A stretch of 36,337 bases of DNA from Rhodospirillales bacterium (GTDB taxonomy: Bacteria; Pseudomonadota; Alphaproteobacteria; Acetobacterales; Acetobacteraceae): the NCBI GenBank assembly GCA_947447625.1, contig CANFKS010000039.1, positions 1-36,337 on the forward strand, given 5' to 3'. The notes under the pieces are model-generated. The model did not search any database, had not been told where the DNA came from, and worked only from the letters and a program-made list of their open reading frames with translations. Of the stretch, positions 7,446-16,948 are shown piece after piece. The position numbers and the translations under genes are program-made. Each line of letters starts with the position of its first letter. The stretch's first letter is position 1.

Positions 7446-9805
7446 GCAGCCCCCCCTTCCGCGGCGCCCCCTTCCGCGGCGCCGCGTCCAGGCGCCGGGC
7501 TCAGGCGGATCACAAGCTCGGCCGCCCCATCCACCGCCGCGGCCGAATACAGCAGCGGCACATACGCCCCCGCCGCCCAGCGCGCCGCGAGATCGTCGTA
7601 ATGCGCCGAGCGCGGATCGCCGGACTGGCCGGGCGCGTTGATGCACAGCGAGGCATCCCAGTTGCCGACATCGGCCACCATGCGGAACGACGCCCCCGAG
7701 GTGACGCGGAAATCGGTCGCGCGATAGCTCGCGGCCATCGGTGTCGAGCCCGAACCGCCCTTGGCCAGCCGGCCCACCGATTTCATCTCCGGCAGGATAT
7801 CGGCCAGCGGATGCTCGAAATACCCGTGATGCAGCGCCCCCCAGGTCCATGCCGACGGCTCCTGGCCCAGCCGCAGGCGCAGCTCCACCATCGCCTTGCC
7901 CAGCGTGGCCAGCAGCAGCGCGCCGCGATCGGGGATGCGCGGATCCTGCGATTCCAGCATCGCCAGCAGCGTCTCGATATCGCCCGGCGCCAGCAGCGGC
8001 CGGATCTCGGGGTCCATCGTCACGAGATCGAGCAAAGTGGGGCGCAGACACTTGGTCCACCACACCTCGAACACGGCCGCCGCCGCGCTGTCGCGCGCAA
8101 GACGCCCGTCCCACGCCGCCAGGAGCGCCAGCGCATCGGCCGCATCGCCCTCGCCCGCGAGGCCCTCGAGCATCGGGCGGATGCGCCGGGCCGGGATCGA
8201 CACATCGTCGGTCTGCAGCGCCACCGAATCGGCCAGGCTGTGCGCGCTTTGGCTGTCCAGCACCTCATGGATGCGCGTGGCGCGGGAGCGTTCGGCCCAT
8301 TCGAAGCCGAGCTTGATCGCCGCATAATCGTAATCCGCCGGCAGGTTCATCTCGTTGGCGGTGGCAACGAAGCCGCGCGCGGGGTTGATGCTGCGCGGCA
8401 GCACGGCAAAATCATGAAACCCCGCCCATTCGTAGCGCCCATCGCCCGGCACCGGCAGCAGCCCGTCCCAGTTCGGGCGGATCGGCACGCGCCCGGCGGC
8501 ATACCAGGCGATGGTGCCCGAGACGTCCGCATAGACGTGATTGACCGAGGGCGTGGCCCAGGCATGCAGCGCCTTTTCATAGGTGGCGAGATCGGGCGCA
8601 TCCATATAGCCGAGGCTCGACAAATAGGCCGACGCCCCCGGCTCGAACCACACCGAGCGCACGGCATAGGCGCGATGCAGCCCCGCATCCTCGAACACCA
8701 CGGGGCCATGGCGGGTGAATTTCAGGGTGACGCTCTGGCTGTCCGCACCGCGCACGGCGATGGTCTCGCAAGCCGTGGTCATCGCCTCCCAGCCCGCGCC
8801 ATAGCGGTATTCGTCGGGGTTTTCCGGGTTGGTCTCGTAGACGTAGAGATCCTCCTGATCCATCGGAAAAATGGTGAGCGAAAAGGCGCAGGTCTGGTTG
8901 TGGCCGATCGAAATGCCGGGCATCGCAGGCTCCCCCGCGCCGATCGCATCGATGCCGGGGCCGGTGAGATGCACCAGCCAGCGCAGCGAAGGCAGCGCAT
9001 GGGCGCGATGCGGGTCCGACGCCAGGATCGCGCGCCCGGTTTCGGTGCGCGCGGGGGCCACGGCCCAGTTGTTGGAACCCTGGATATACACATCGCCCAG
9101 ATCATCCACCCGCGTCCAGTCCCAGGCGCTGTCGAGCGTCGCGGTCATGCGGCCATGGCTGAAATCGAGCCGGGCGGCGGCGAGTTTGAACACATCGAGC
9201 ACACCAGCCGGAATCGCCCCGAGATCGACACCTTCGGGAATTTCGGGCGTCCATTCAGGCTCCAGCGCACGGCGCGCCGTTTCGGCCGCAAGCCCGGATT
9301 TGGCCATCACCCGCGCGCGCGTAACCTCGGACAGCACATTGCGCACCAGGCCATGGCTGCGAATGCGCACCGCATCGCCGGCCGACCAGCGCTCCGGCGC
9401 CGTGCCCATGGCCGCGAATTCCGGCGCCAACAGCGCCGGCTGCGCCGCGCAGCGATCGATCCAGGCATTGATCCCGGCCACAAACGCCTCCGTGATGGCG
9501 CGCGCCTCCGCCGTGCCATAGGACGCCCATTCCGCCGCCATGTCGCCGCGATACAAAAACAACCGCGACGCCCGGTCCTGCGCCAGAAACCCCGGCCCGA
9601 AATCCGCCGCCAACCGGCCCAGCCCGCGCTTGCGCCACATGTCCAACTGCCACAACCGCTCCCGCGCCGCGGCAAACCCCTGCACGAAAAACACGTCATG
9701 GCGCGTGGCGGCACGAATATGCGGAATGCCCCAGCGATCCATCACAATGCTGGCCGGCGCCTCCAATCCGGGAACGCTGAGGTCGATGGCGGCGGGCTCG
9801 GTCAT
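7442..9805 (-). CDS. Penicillin acylase family Ntn-hydrolase
   Basis: The product is 787 aa, matching the family precursor length. The N-terminal part (DRWGIPHIRAATRHDVFFVQGFAAARERLWQ) is the A-chain signature. GSNNWAVAP places the nucleophile serine at residue 244, where self-cleavage after Gly243 would free the B chain. HNQTCAFS and the later GHG-like and NEMN segments also fit. These enzymes hydrolyse amides such as penicillins, N-acyl amino acids or acyl-homoserine lactones. There is no clear signal peptide, so it may be cytoplasmic. The C-terminus ends in AAEGGAAEGGAA, from a 15-bp repeat. It heads the operon with the epimerase and lyase. The true substrate cannot be read from sequence. 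Confidence 0.9.
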   Translation of the reverse strand: MTEPAAIDLSVPGLEAPASIVMDRWGIPHIRAATRHDVFFVQGFAAARERLWQLDMWRKRGLGRLAADFGPGFLAQDRASRLFLYRGDMAAEWASYGTAEARAITEAFVAGINAWIDRCAAQPALLAPEFAAMGTAPERWSAGDAVRIRSHGLVRNVLSEVTRARVMAKSGLAAETARRALEPEWTPEIPEGVDLGAIPAGVLDVFKLAAARLDFSHGRMTATLDSAWDWTRVDDLGDVYIQGSNNWAVAPARTETGRAILASDPHRAHALPSLRWLVHLTGPGIDAIGAGEPAMPGISIGHNQTCAFSLTIFPMDQEDLYVYETNPENPDEYRYGAGWEAMTTACETIAVRGADSQSVTLKFTRHGPVVFEDAGLHRAYAVRSVWFEPGASAYLSSLGYMDAPDLATYEKALHAWATPSVNHVYADVSGTIAWYAAGRVPIRPNWDGLLPVPGDGRYEWAGFHDFAVLPRSINPARGFVATANEMNLPADYDYAAIKLGFEWAERSRATRIHEVLDSQSAHSLADSVALQTDDVSIPARRIRPMLEGLAGEGDAADALALLAAWDGRLARDSAAAAVFEVWWTKCLRPTLLDLVTMDPEIRPLLAPGDIETLLAMLESQDPRIPDRGALLLATLGKAMVELRLRLGQEPSAWTWGALHHGYFEHPLADILPEMKSVGRLAKGGSGSTPMAASYRATDFRVTSGASFRMVADVGNWDASLCINAPGQSGDPRSAHYDDLAARWAAGAYVPLLYSAAAVDGAAELVIRLSPAPGRGAAEGGAAEGGAA
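7452..7481 (-). repeat. 15-bp tandem duplication, two units, acylase C-terminus
   Basis: CCCCCTTCCGCGGCG (plus-strand reading) occurs at 7452-7466 and 7467-7481 without a mismatch. In the acylase it codes for repeated Ala/Glu/Gly residues of the last dozen amino acids. Confidence 0.85.
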
Positions 9806-9911
9806 GGATCATCTCTCCGGATTCCCCCACAAGGTTCCACGCGGCGGCGGACTGGACAAGACAGCAGCAGCGATGGCCACTATGCATCCCGTCATCCAGG
9901 GAGACACCGCC

Positions 9912-10655
9912 ATGACCAAACTCGCCATCATCACCGGCGGCGCCCGCGGCATCGGCCGCGCCTGCGCCCTCGCACTGGCCGCAAAAGGGCTCGACATCGC
10001 CATCATCGACCTGCTGCAACCCGAAATGCAACGCACCATGGCCGAACTCCAAGCCCTCGGCCGCACCGCCCGCATCTACCAGGCCGACGTGTCCGACCAC
10101 CCCCGCGCCGCCACCGTGATCAAACAAATCGCCGCCGATTTCGGGCGGATCGACGTGCTGGTCAACAACGCCGGACGCGGCAACCCCAAAGGCATCCTGG
10201 ACATCACCGAAACCGAATTCGACCGCACCATCGCCGTCAACCTCAAATCCTGCTTCAACTATATCCAACCCACCGTACCCATCATGCAAGCCAACGGCGG
10301 CGGACGGATCATCTCAATGTCCTCCCTCAACGCACACTCCGGCGGCGTCACCTCGGCCGTCTCCAAATTCTCCTACGCCGCAGCCAAAGCCGGCATCATC
10401 GGCATGACCCGAGCCCTGGCCAAAGAACTCGGCCCCACCATCGCCATCAACTGCATCTGCCCCGGCGTGATCGAAACCGAACTGGGCAACACACTCACCA
10501 AAGCCCGCGGCCCCGAACTGACCAAAGGCATCGCCCTCGGACGCCTCGGAACCCCACAAGACGTGGCCGAACTCGTGACCTTCCTCGCCACCGTGGAACC
10601 GAATTTCATCACAGGACAGGATTTTATCATCGACGGATTTCAGTGGGTGGTTTGA
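9912..10655 (+). CDS. Short-chain dehydrogenase/reductase (3-oxoacyl-ACP reductase-like)
   Basis: The product is 247 aa, a classical SDR length. It has the nucleotide-binding TGGARGIGR near the N-terminus, NNAG in the middle, the catalytic Ser region (ISMSSLNA), YAAAK with the Tyr-Lys pair, and PGVIETE. The reaction is NAD(P)-dependent oxidation or reduction of an alcohol/ketone; substrate unknown. I chose the ATG at 9912, with a GGGAG about 9 nt upstream; further ATGs upstream lack a ribosome site. It is divergent from the acylase operon with 106 bp between, so the two may share regulation. A 12-bp repeat and a hairpin follow its stop. Confidence 0.9.
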   Translation: MTKLAIITGGARGIGRACALALAAKGLDIAIIDLLQPEMQRTMAELQALGRTARIYQADVSDHPRAATVIKQIAADFGRIDVLVNNAGRGNPKGILDITETEFDRTIAVNLKSCFNYIQPTVPIMQANGGGRIISMSSLNAHSGGVTSAVSKFSYAAAKAGIIGMTRALAKELGPTIAINCICPGVIETELGNTLTKARGPELTKGIALGRLGTPQDVAELVTFLATVEPNFITGQDFIIDGFQWVV

Positions 10656-10674
10656 CGGGGAAGGCACAGGCGAC

Positions 10675-10730
10675 GGCGAAGACAAGGGCGAAGACAAGGG
10701 CGAAGACAAAGGCGAAGACAAAGGCGAAGG
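10675..10730. repeat. 12-bp tandem array after SDR gene
   Basis: Four units of GGCGAAGACAAG/A lie at 10675-10686, 10687-10698, 10699-10710 and 10711-10722, with a partial fifth. It begins 20 nt after the SDR stop. The unit is purine-rich on the plus strand. If a frame were open it would encode Lys/Ala/Thr repeats, but I see no gene here. Confidence 0.8.
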
Positions 10731-10734
10731 GGTA

Positions 10735-10777
10735 GCGCTTCTTTTTTGAAAAAAAGAAGCAAAAAACTTTTATCCGC
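10735..10777 (+). terminator. Poly-T/poly-A hairpin, copy 1
   Basis: The palindrome GCTTCTTTTTT-G-AAAAAAAGAAGC (10737-10760) is followed by AAAAAACTTTTATCCG. It lies about 80 nt after the SDR stop, reading in the same direction as the gene. Termination is inferred. A GGCTTCGCC hairpin-like stretch follows near 10829. Confidence 0.55.
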
Positions 10778-10908
10778 TTGGCTTGGGAGGGAACGCGCGA
10801 AAAATTCGTGGGGCTGACCAAGGCCGATCGGCTTCGCCCCTCCCCCGCCGACAACCAACGGATGAAATCCGGTTTGCCGCTTCTTTTCAACACATAAAAC
10901 GAAAAATA

Positions 10909-10937
10909 TTGACGTTTACAGGCATCAATGGGATAAA
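10909..10937 (+). promoter_or_regulatory. Candidate sigma-70-like promoter for coiled-coil membrane protein
   Basis: TTGACG (10909-10914) and GATAAA (10932-10937) are separated by 17 nt. The ribosome site GGAGG (10945-10949 region) and ATG at 10953 follow so closely that the leader would be only about ten bases. Read by eye. Confidence 0.35.
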
Positions 10938-10952
10938 GCGGGCGGAGGACAC

Positions 10953-11399
10953 ATGACGCGCGACGAAAACACCCCCCGCCCCCCACTGCGACCCGTCCTG
11001 AAAGGGGTTGCAGGAGGAGGAGACGGACCCCATAATCCGCCCATGGACGTTATGCACTATCGGATCGATCAAGCCGAGAAGCGGATGGACAGGCTGGATG
11101 GCCGGCTGGACCGCATCGACGGCCGCCTTGACCGCATGGACGGCACGTTGACGGAGATTAAAATCACGTTGACCGAGATGAAAGCCAACTTGCCCTCCAA
11201 AGGATACATTCTGAGCATGACGGTTGCCGTGGTGGGAATCGTGGTGGGATCCGTGGTTGCCCTCGGAGGCGTTCTCCTTCAGGCGTCAGGCAACCAACTT
11301 GCCGCGTTTCAAACCGGGCTGTCGGCCGTGCAAACCATCGCCGCCACAAACCAATCCGCCCCGCCTCCCCCGAACGCGAACCCGCCCTCCAAGCCCTAG
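10953..11399 (+). CDS. Coiled-coil single-pass membrane protein, paralogue 1
   Basis: The product is 148 aa. Residues 35-78 form heptad repeats (EKRMDRLDGRLDRIDGRLDRMDG) typical of a coiled coil. One hydrophobic segment follows at about 86-110 (SMTVAVVGIVVGSVVALGGV). A Pro/Ala/Asn-rich tail ends the protein. There is no signal peptide, so the coil should be cytoplasmic. A second gene at 12699-13127 is a close paralogue at both protein and DNA level but lacks one or two heptads. The ATG at 10953 has a GGAGG 4-9 nt upstream. The layout recalls XhlA-type small membrane proteins, but I cannot assign a function. Confidence 0.75.
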   Translation: MTRDENTPRPPLRPVLKGVAGGGDGPHNPPMDVMHYRIDQAEKRMDRLDGRLDRIDGRLDRMDGTLTEIKITLTEMKANLPSKGYILSMTVAVVGIVVGSVVALGGVLLQASGNQLAAFQTGLSAVQTIAATNQSAPPPPNANPPSKP

Positions 11400-11411
11400 A
11401 GCCTGACGATC

Positions 11412-11440
11412 TTTGGCGAAATCCCAGCGACTCCGCCAAA
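11412..11440. terminator. Weak hairpin between convergent genes
   Basis: TTTGGCG (11412-11418) can pair with CGCCAAA (11434-11440) across a 15-nt loop. It lies between the convergent ends of the membrane protein gene and the unknown gene, where a bidirectional terminator would be expected. The stem is short, so confidence is low. Confidence 0.3.
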
Positions 11441-11452
11441 AATCATCCCGCT

Positions 11453-11902
11453 CTAGCTGGCGGACCCCGCCGTGGGGGCGGCATGCGGCCCCGCCAGGAT
11501 CGAAACCATCCGCCACGTCAGCGTTCCGCCTGCCGGAACCACCGCCCGCGTGTCATTCAAAAACGCGATCGGACGGTTGATGCGCGGCTTGCCGTTTTTA
11601 TCCGATACGTAATATTGCCAAACGCGACGCACCGGCTTTGCATCGCTGTCGTCCGCAAGGTAGTATTCCCCCGGATCATATTCGTTTTTCAGAACCTTGC
11701 TTTGAAATTTATTTTTGTAGGTCGCACCGAACGCAAATACAGCCTTGCCATCGTCATGATAATCGAATTTGGATACATTCATGATCAATCCGGCTTCTGC
11801 AGCCTCCCGTGCCGTGTTCAGCACATCGCGGACCGAAGTTTCCTTGTGGATATCGAGATCTGCTCCAAAAAAAATCCCGATCACGGAGAGATGGATTGGC
11901 AT
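11453..11902 (-). CDS. Hypothetical protein, 149 aa
   Basis: I do not recognise this protein. It starts MPIHLSVIGIFFGADLDIHKETSVRDVL and has a mixed alpha/beta composition rich in Asp, Lys and Tyr (KFDYHDDGKAVFAFGATY, EYDPGEYYLADDSDAKPVRRVWQYYV). No membrane segment, signal or Cys motif is visible. I chose the ATG at 11902 because a GGGAG lies six bases upstream; longer readings run into the repeat at 12011. Codon choice is less GC-biased than in neighbouring operons, in keeping with an acquired patch. It converges on the membrane protein gene. It is likely a soluble cytoplasmic protein, function unknown. Confidence 0.65.
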   Translation of the reverse strand: MPIHLSVIGIFFGADLDIHKETSVRDVLNTAREAAEAGLIMNVSKFDYHDDGKAVFAFGATYKNKFQSKVLKNEYDPGEYYLADDSDAKPVRRVWQYYVSDKNGKPRINRPIAFLNDTRAVVPAGGTLTWRMVSILAGPHAAPTAGSAS

Positions 11903-12009
11903 GCTTGACTCCCGGCACAGCCGAAATACCCCGGATGGCCAACCCATCCGGCTTTCGGTATCATTGCGTATCATTCCTGCATGCGGTGCGCAAGGCCGCC
12001 CTGACGTTT

Positions 12010-12133
12010 CATACCAAGGCTCGCAAAGCGCGACCCTTGGTATTAGCTTTTTTTGCGCGCGAGCGCCCACCAACCCGGCGCGCAGACCGAAACCCTGTGA
12101 TCGCGGAAGGGTCGCAATCACAGGGTTTCGGTA
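12010..12133 (+). repeat. Composite three-module hairpin repeat, copy 2
   Basis: Module A is a hairpin at 12011-12043 (arms ATACCAAGG and CCTTGGTAT). Module B (12044-12083) has TTTTTTTGCGCGC and CGCCCACCAACCCGGCGCG. Module C is a hairpin at 12086-12132 with perfect 16-bp arms, ACCGAAACCCTGTGAT and its complement, enclosing CGCGGAAGGGTCGC. An inverted, nearly identical copy lies at 13338-13462. Copy 1 at 72-234 has modules A and B but not C. Confidence 0.85.
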
Positions 12134-12160
12134 TCAGTCCTCCCCACCGAACACCAACGG

Positions 12161-12197
12161 ATAAAGTTTTTTGCTTCTTTTCCTCAAAAAAAGAAGC
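12161..12197 (-). repeat. Poly-T/poly-A hairpin, copy 2 (orphan)
   Basis: GCTTCTTTTCCTCAAAAAAAGAAGC lies at 12173-12197, preceded by GGATAAAGTTTTTT. By orientation it belongs to a minus-strand transcript, but no minus-strand gene ends here; the zinc-ribbon gene begins further right. The loop has CC substitutions compared with other copies. Confidence 0.55.
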
Positions 12198-12387
12198 ACG
12201 TCGCTCGTGGTATGAAGGCAAGGCACGCGCATCTTTCGTGGGAACAGAGCAAAAAACTCTTTACAATTCCATGCGTAAATGCGAAAAATTCAACAGAAGG
12301 GGAATCTTAGCAGGACGCGGCAATGATCCAGGAGTTCGCCAGGCTTGCGCATGTGATGCAAACCATTCCAAAACGGAGTTCGGCACC

Positions 12388-12702
12388 ATGAACGACGAGA
12401 CGAAACAGCACTCTTTGTCGCCTGAGGAATTTGCACGTTTTTTCGACGGCGTTGCGAGTGCTCCCACCCCTCGCGCATGCCTCATTTGTGGAAACCAACA
12501 AAGCGCAGTTAACGCAGGAGAATCCGGAGAAGTGGCTTCTCTTATCTTAAATTTGCACAATAATAATGGAGTACAGATCGGTCGCGGGCACATATTTTAT
12601 TCATGCAGTTGCACGAAGTGCGGAAACTCCATGTTTTTCCATAAGACCATGGTCGACCAATGGTTGACGGACAACCCCTCGCCGGCAACAGAACCAGCAT
12701 GA
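12388..12702 (+). CDS. Small zinc-ribbon protein
   Basis: The product is 104 aa. Cys31-x2-Cys34 (CLICGN) and Cys75-x2-Cys78 (CTKCGN), plus Cys73, form a zinc-ribbon pattern with a strand-rich segment between them. The N-terminus SPEEFARFFDGVAS looks helical. Proteins of this shape (short helix, CxxCG, strand, CxxCG, MFF) are common hypothetical proteins in proteobacteria, with no function I can name. The ATG at 12388 has an ACGGAG about 11 nt upstream. Its TGA overlaps the ATG of the membrane-protein gene (ATGA), so the two are almost certainly made together. It is likely cytoplasmic and may sit against the membrane through its partner; this is inference. Confidence 0.75.
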   Translation: MNDETKQHSLSPEEFARFFDGVASAPTPRACLICGNQQSAVNAGESGEVASLILNLHNNNGVQIGRGHIFYSCSCTKCGNSMFFHKTMVDQWLTDNPSPATEPA

Positions 12703-13127
12703 GCAGCGCCATAAACAACGTCTTGCATATCCCCTTGAACACCAGTTCTCCGGGGCTTGCCGGAGGCGGGGGCGGCCCCCATAATCCGAGCATGGAAGTC
12801 ATGGACTATCGGATGGATCAGGTCGAGAAGCGGATGGACCGGCTGGACGGCCGGCTCGACCATATGGACGGCACGTTGACGGAGATCAAAATACTCATCG
12901 CCAACATACCCTCCACCGGCAAGATGCAGGGCATTGTTTGGAGCGCGGCAGGCACCCTGGCCGCACTGATTCTGGCGCTCATCGCGGTGCAACATTCCGC
13001 GTTTCAAACCGGGCTGTCAGCCGTTCAAACGGTGGTGGGCGCAAACCAATCCGCCTCCCCTGCCCCGCAAATCCATATCGTGCCCGTCTCGCCGCCGCAG
13101 ACCGCGAGCCCACCCGCCAAACCCTAG
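12699..13127 (+). CDS. Coiled-coil single-pass membrane protein, paralogue 2
   Basis: The product is 142 aa. It shares GGGGPHNPSMEVMDYR and EKRMDRLDGRLD with the gene at 10953, but its coil is shorter (residues 36-66). One transmembrane segment lies at about 77-98 (GIVWSAAGTLAALILALIAV). AFQTGLSAVQTV, shared with the paralogue, and a Pro/Ala tail follow. There is no good ribosome site; translation probably depends on coupling to the zinc-ribbon gene. The coil predicts oligomerisation at the inner face of the membrane. Function unknown; XhlA-like or scaffold roles are possible. Confidence 0.75.
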   Translation: MSSAINNVLHIPLNTSSPGLAGGGGGPHNPSMEVMDYRMDQVEKRMDRLDGRLDHMDGTLTEIKILIANIPSTGKMQGIVWSAAGTLAALILALIAVQHSAFQTGLSAVQTVVGANQSASPAPQIHIVPVSPPQTASPPAKP

Positions 13128-13236
13128 ATCGCGCCTCATGGCCGGAAACGCCGATCTGGTTGGTGTGGGCGATCATCGGCAAGGGGAGTGGCGAAGCCCC
13201 ATATCGCGTGCCTGCCCCTTCCCCCCCAAAAAATGG

Positions 13237-13277
13237 GAAGTTTTTTTGCTTCTTTTTTTCCAAAAAAAGAAGCGCTT
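13237..13277 (-). terminator. Poly-T/poly-A hairpin, copy 3
   Basis: GCTTCTTTTTTTCC and its complement AAAAAAAGAAGC form a hairpin at 13248-13273. It is oriented as a 3' element of the minus-strand ilvC transcript, but 200 nt beyond the stop and after another hairpin. Termination is inferred. Confidence 0.5.
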
Positions 13278-13337
13278 CCTTCCCCAAACCAAGAAAAAAC
13301 CCGCCCGGTCCCCCGAGCGGGTTTTCATCGCGCAGTA

Positions 13338-13462
13338 ATACCGAAACCCTGTGATTGCGACCCTTCCGCGATCACAGGGTTTCGGTCTGCGCGCCGGGTT
13401 GGTGGGCGGCGGCGCGCAAAAAAAGCGCATACCAAGGGTCGCGCTTTGCGAGCCTTGGTATA
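13338..13462 (-). repeat. Composite three-module hairpin repeat, copy 3 (inverted)
   Basis: Read on the minus strand it matches copy 2 almost base for base: module A (13429-13461), module B (13387-13428) and module C (13340-13386). The main difference is GCGC instead of TAGC between module A and the T-run. Together with copy 2 it forms an inverted pair around about 1.2 kb. Confidence 0.85.
13418..13461 (-). terminator. Likely ilvC terminator (module A plus T-run)
   Basis: The ilvC stop is at 13478. On the minus strand, a hairpin with arms ATACCAAGG and CCTTGGTAT follows 17 nt later, then GCGC and a run of seven T. This is a good intrinsic terminator shape at the end of the miaA-ilvBHC transcript, formed by the composite repeat. 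Confidence 0.6.
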
Positions 13463-13477
13463 AGCGCGGCCGGGCGA

Positions 13478-15056
<1,579 letters not shown>

Positions 15057-15091
15057 GGGTGTTTCGATTCTGTGCTGCGGGGGGCCGGGGT

Positions 15092-16915
<1,824 letters not shown>

Positions 16916-16948
16916 GGGGCGCTGCAATACGCCGCAACGCAGCAAGGG

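Larger units (their letters stand above)
11903..12387. other. Divergent intergenic region holding repeats
   Basis: No gene is supported in these 485 bases. They contain the composite hairpin repeat (12010-12133), an inverted poly-T hairpin (12161-12197), and an AT-rich stretch from 12250 to 12310 that probably carries the promoter of the zinc-ribbon gene. Reading frames through the repeats give phenylalanine/lysine-rich peptides that are artefacts. Confidence 0.6.
13128..13477. other. Convergent intergenic region holding two repeats
   Basis: No gene is supported in these 350 bases between the membrane protein and ilvC, which converge. A poly-T hairpin occupies 13237-13277 and the inverted composite repeat 13338-13462. 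The part at 13150-13236 contains GGCGAAGCCCC, similar to the GC-rich stretch beside hairpin copy 1. Confidence 0.6.

Noticed and set aside
6504-8114. A 536-residue fusion of an unknown head to the epimerase
   Set aside because: The head is the acylase gene read in another frame. An ATG at 7445 overlapping the acylase stop gives a normal-length epimerase.
7601-10735. A 1044-codon plus-strand open frame
   Set aside because: It lies opposite the acylase gene, has His/Arg/Pro-rich shadow composition, and ends in the SDR gene's other frame. Such long shadows are expected in high-GC DNA.
12010-12133. tRNA or known structured RNA
   Set aside because: The hairpins do not form a cloverleaf and no anticodon arm is seen. 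The inverted copy argues for a repeat element.
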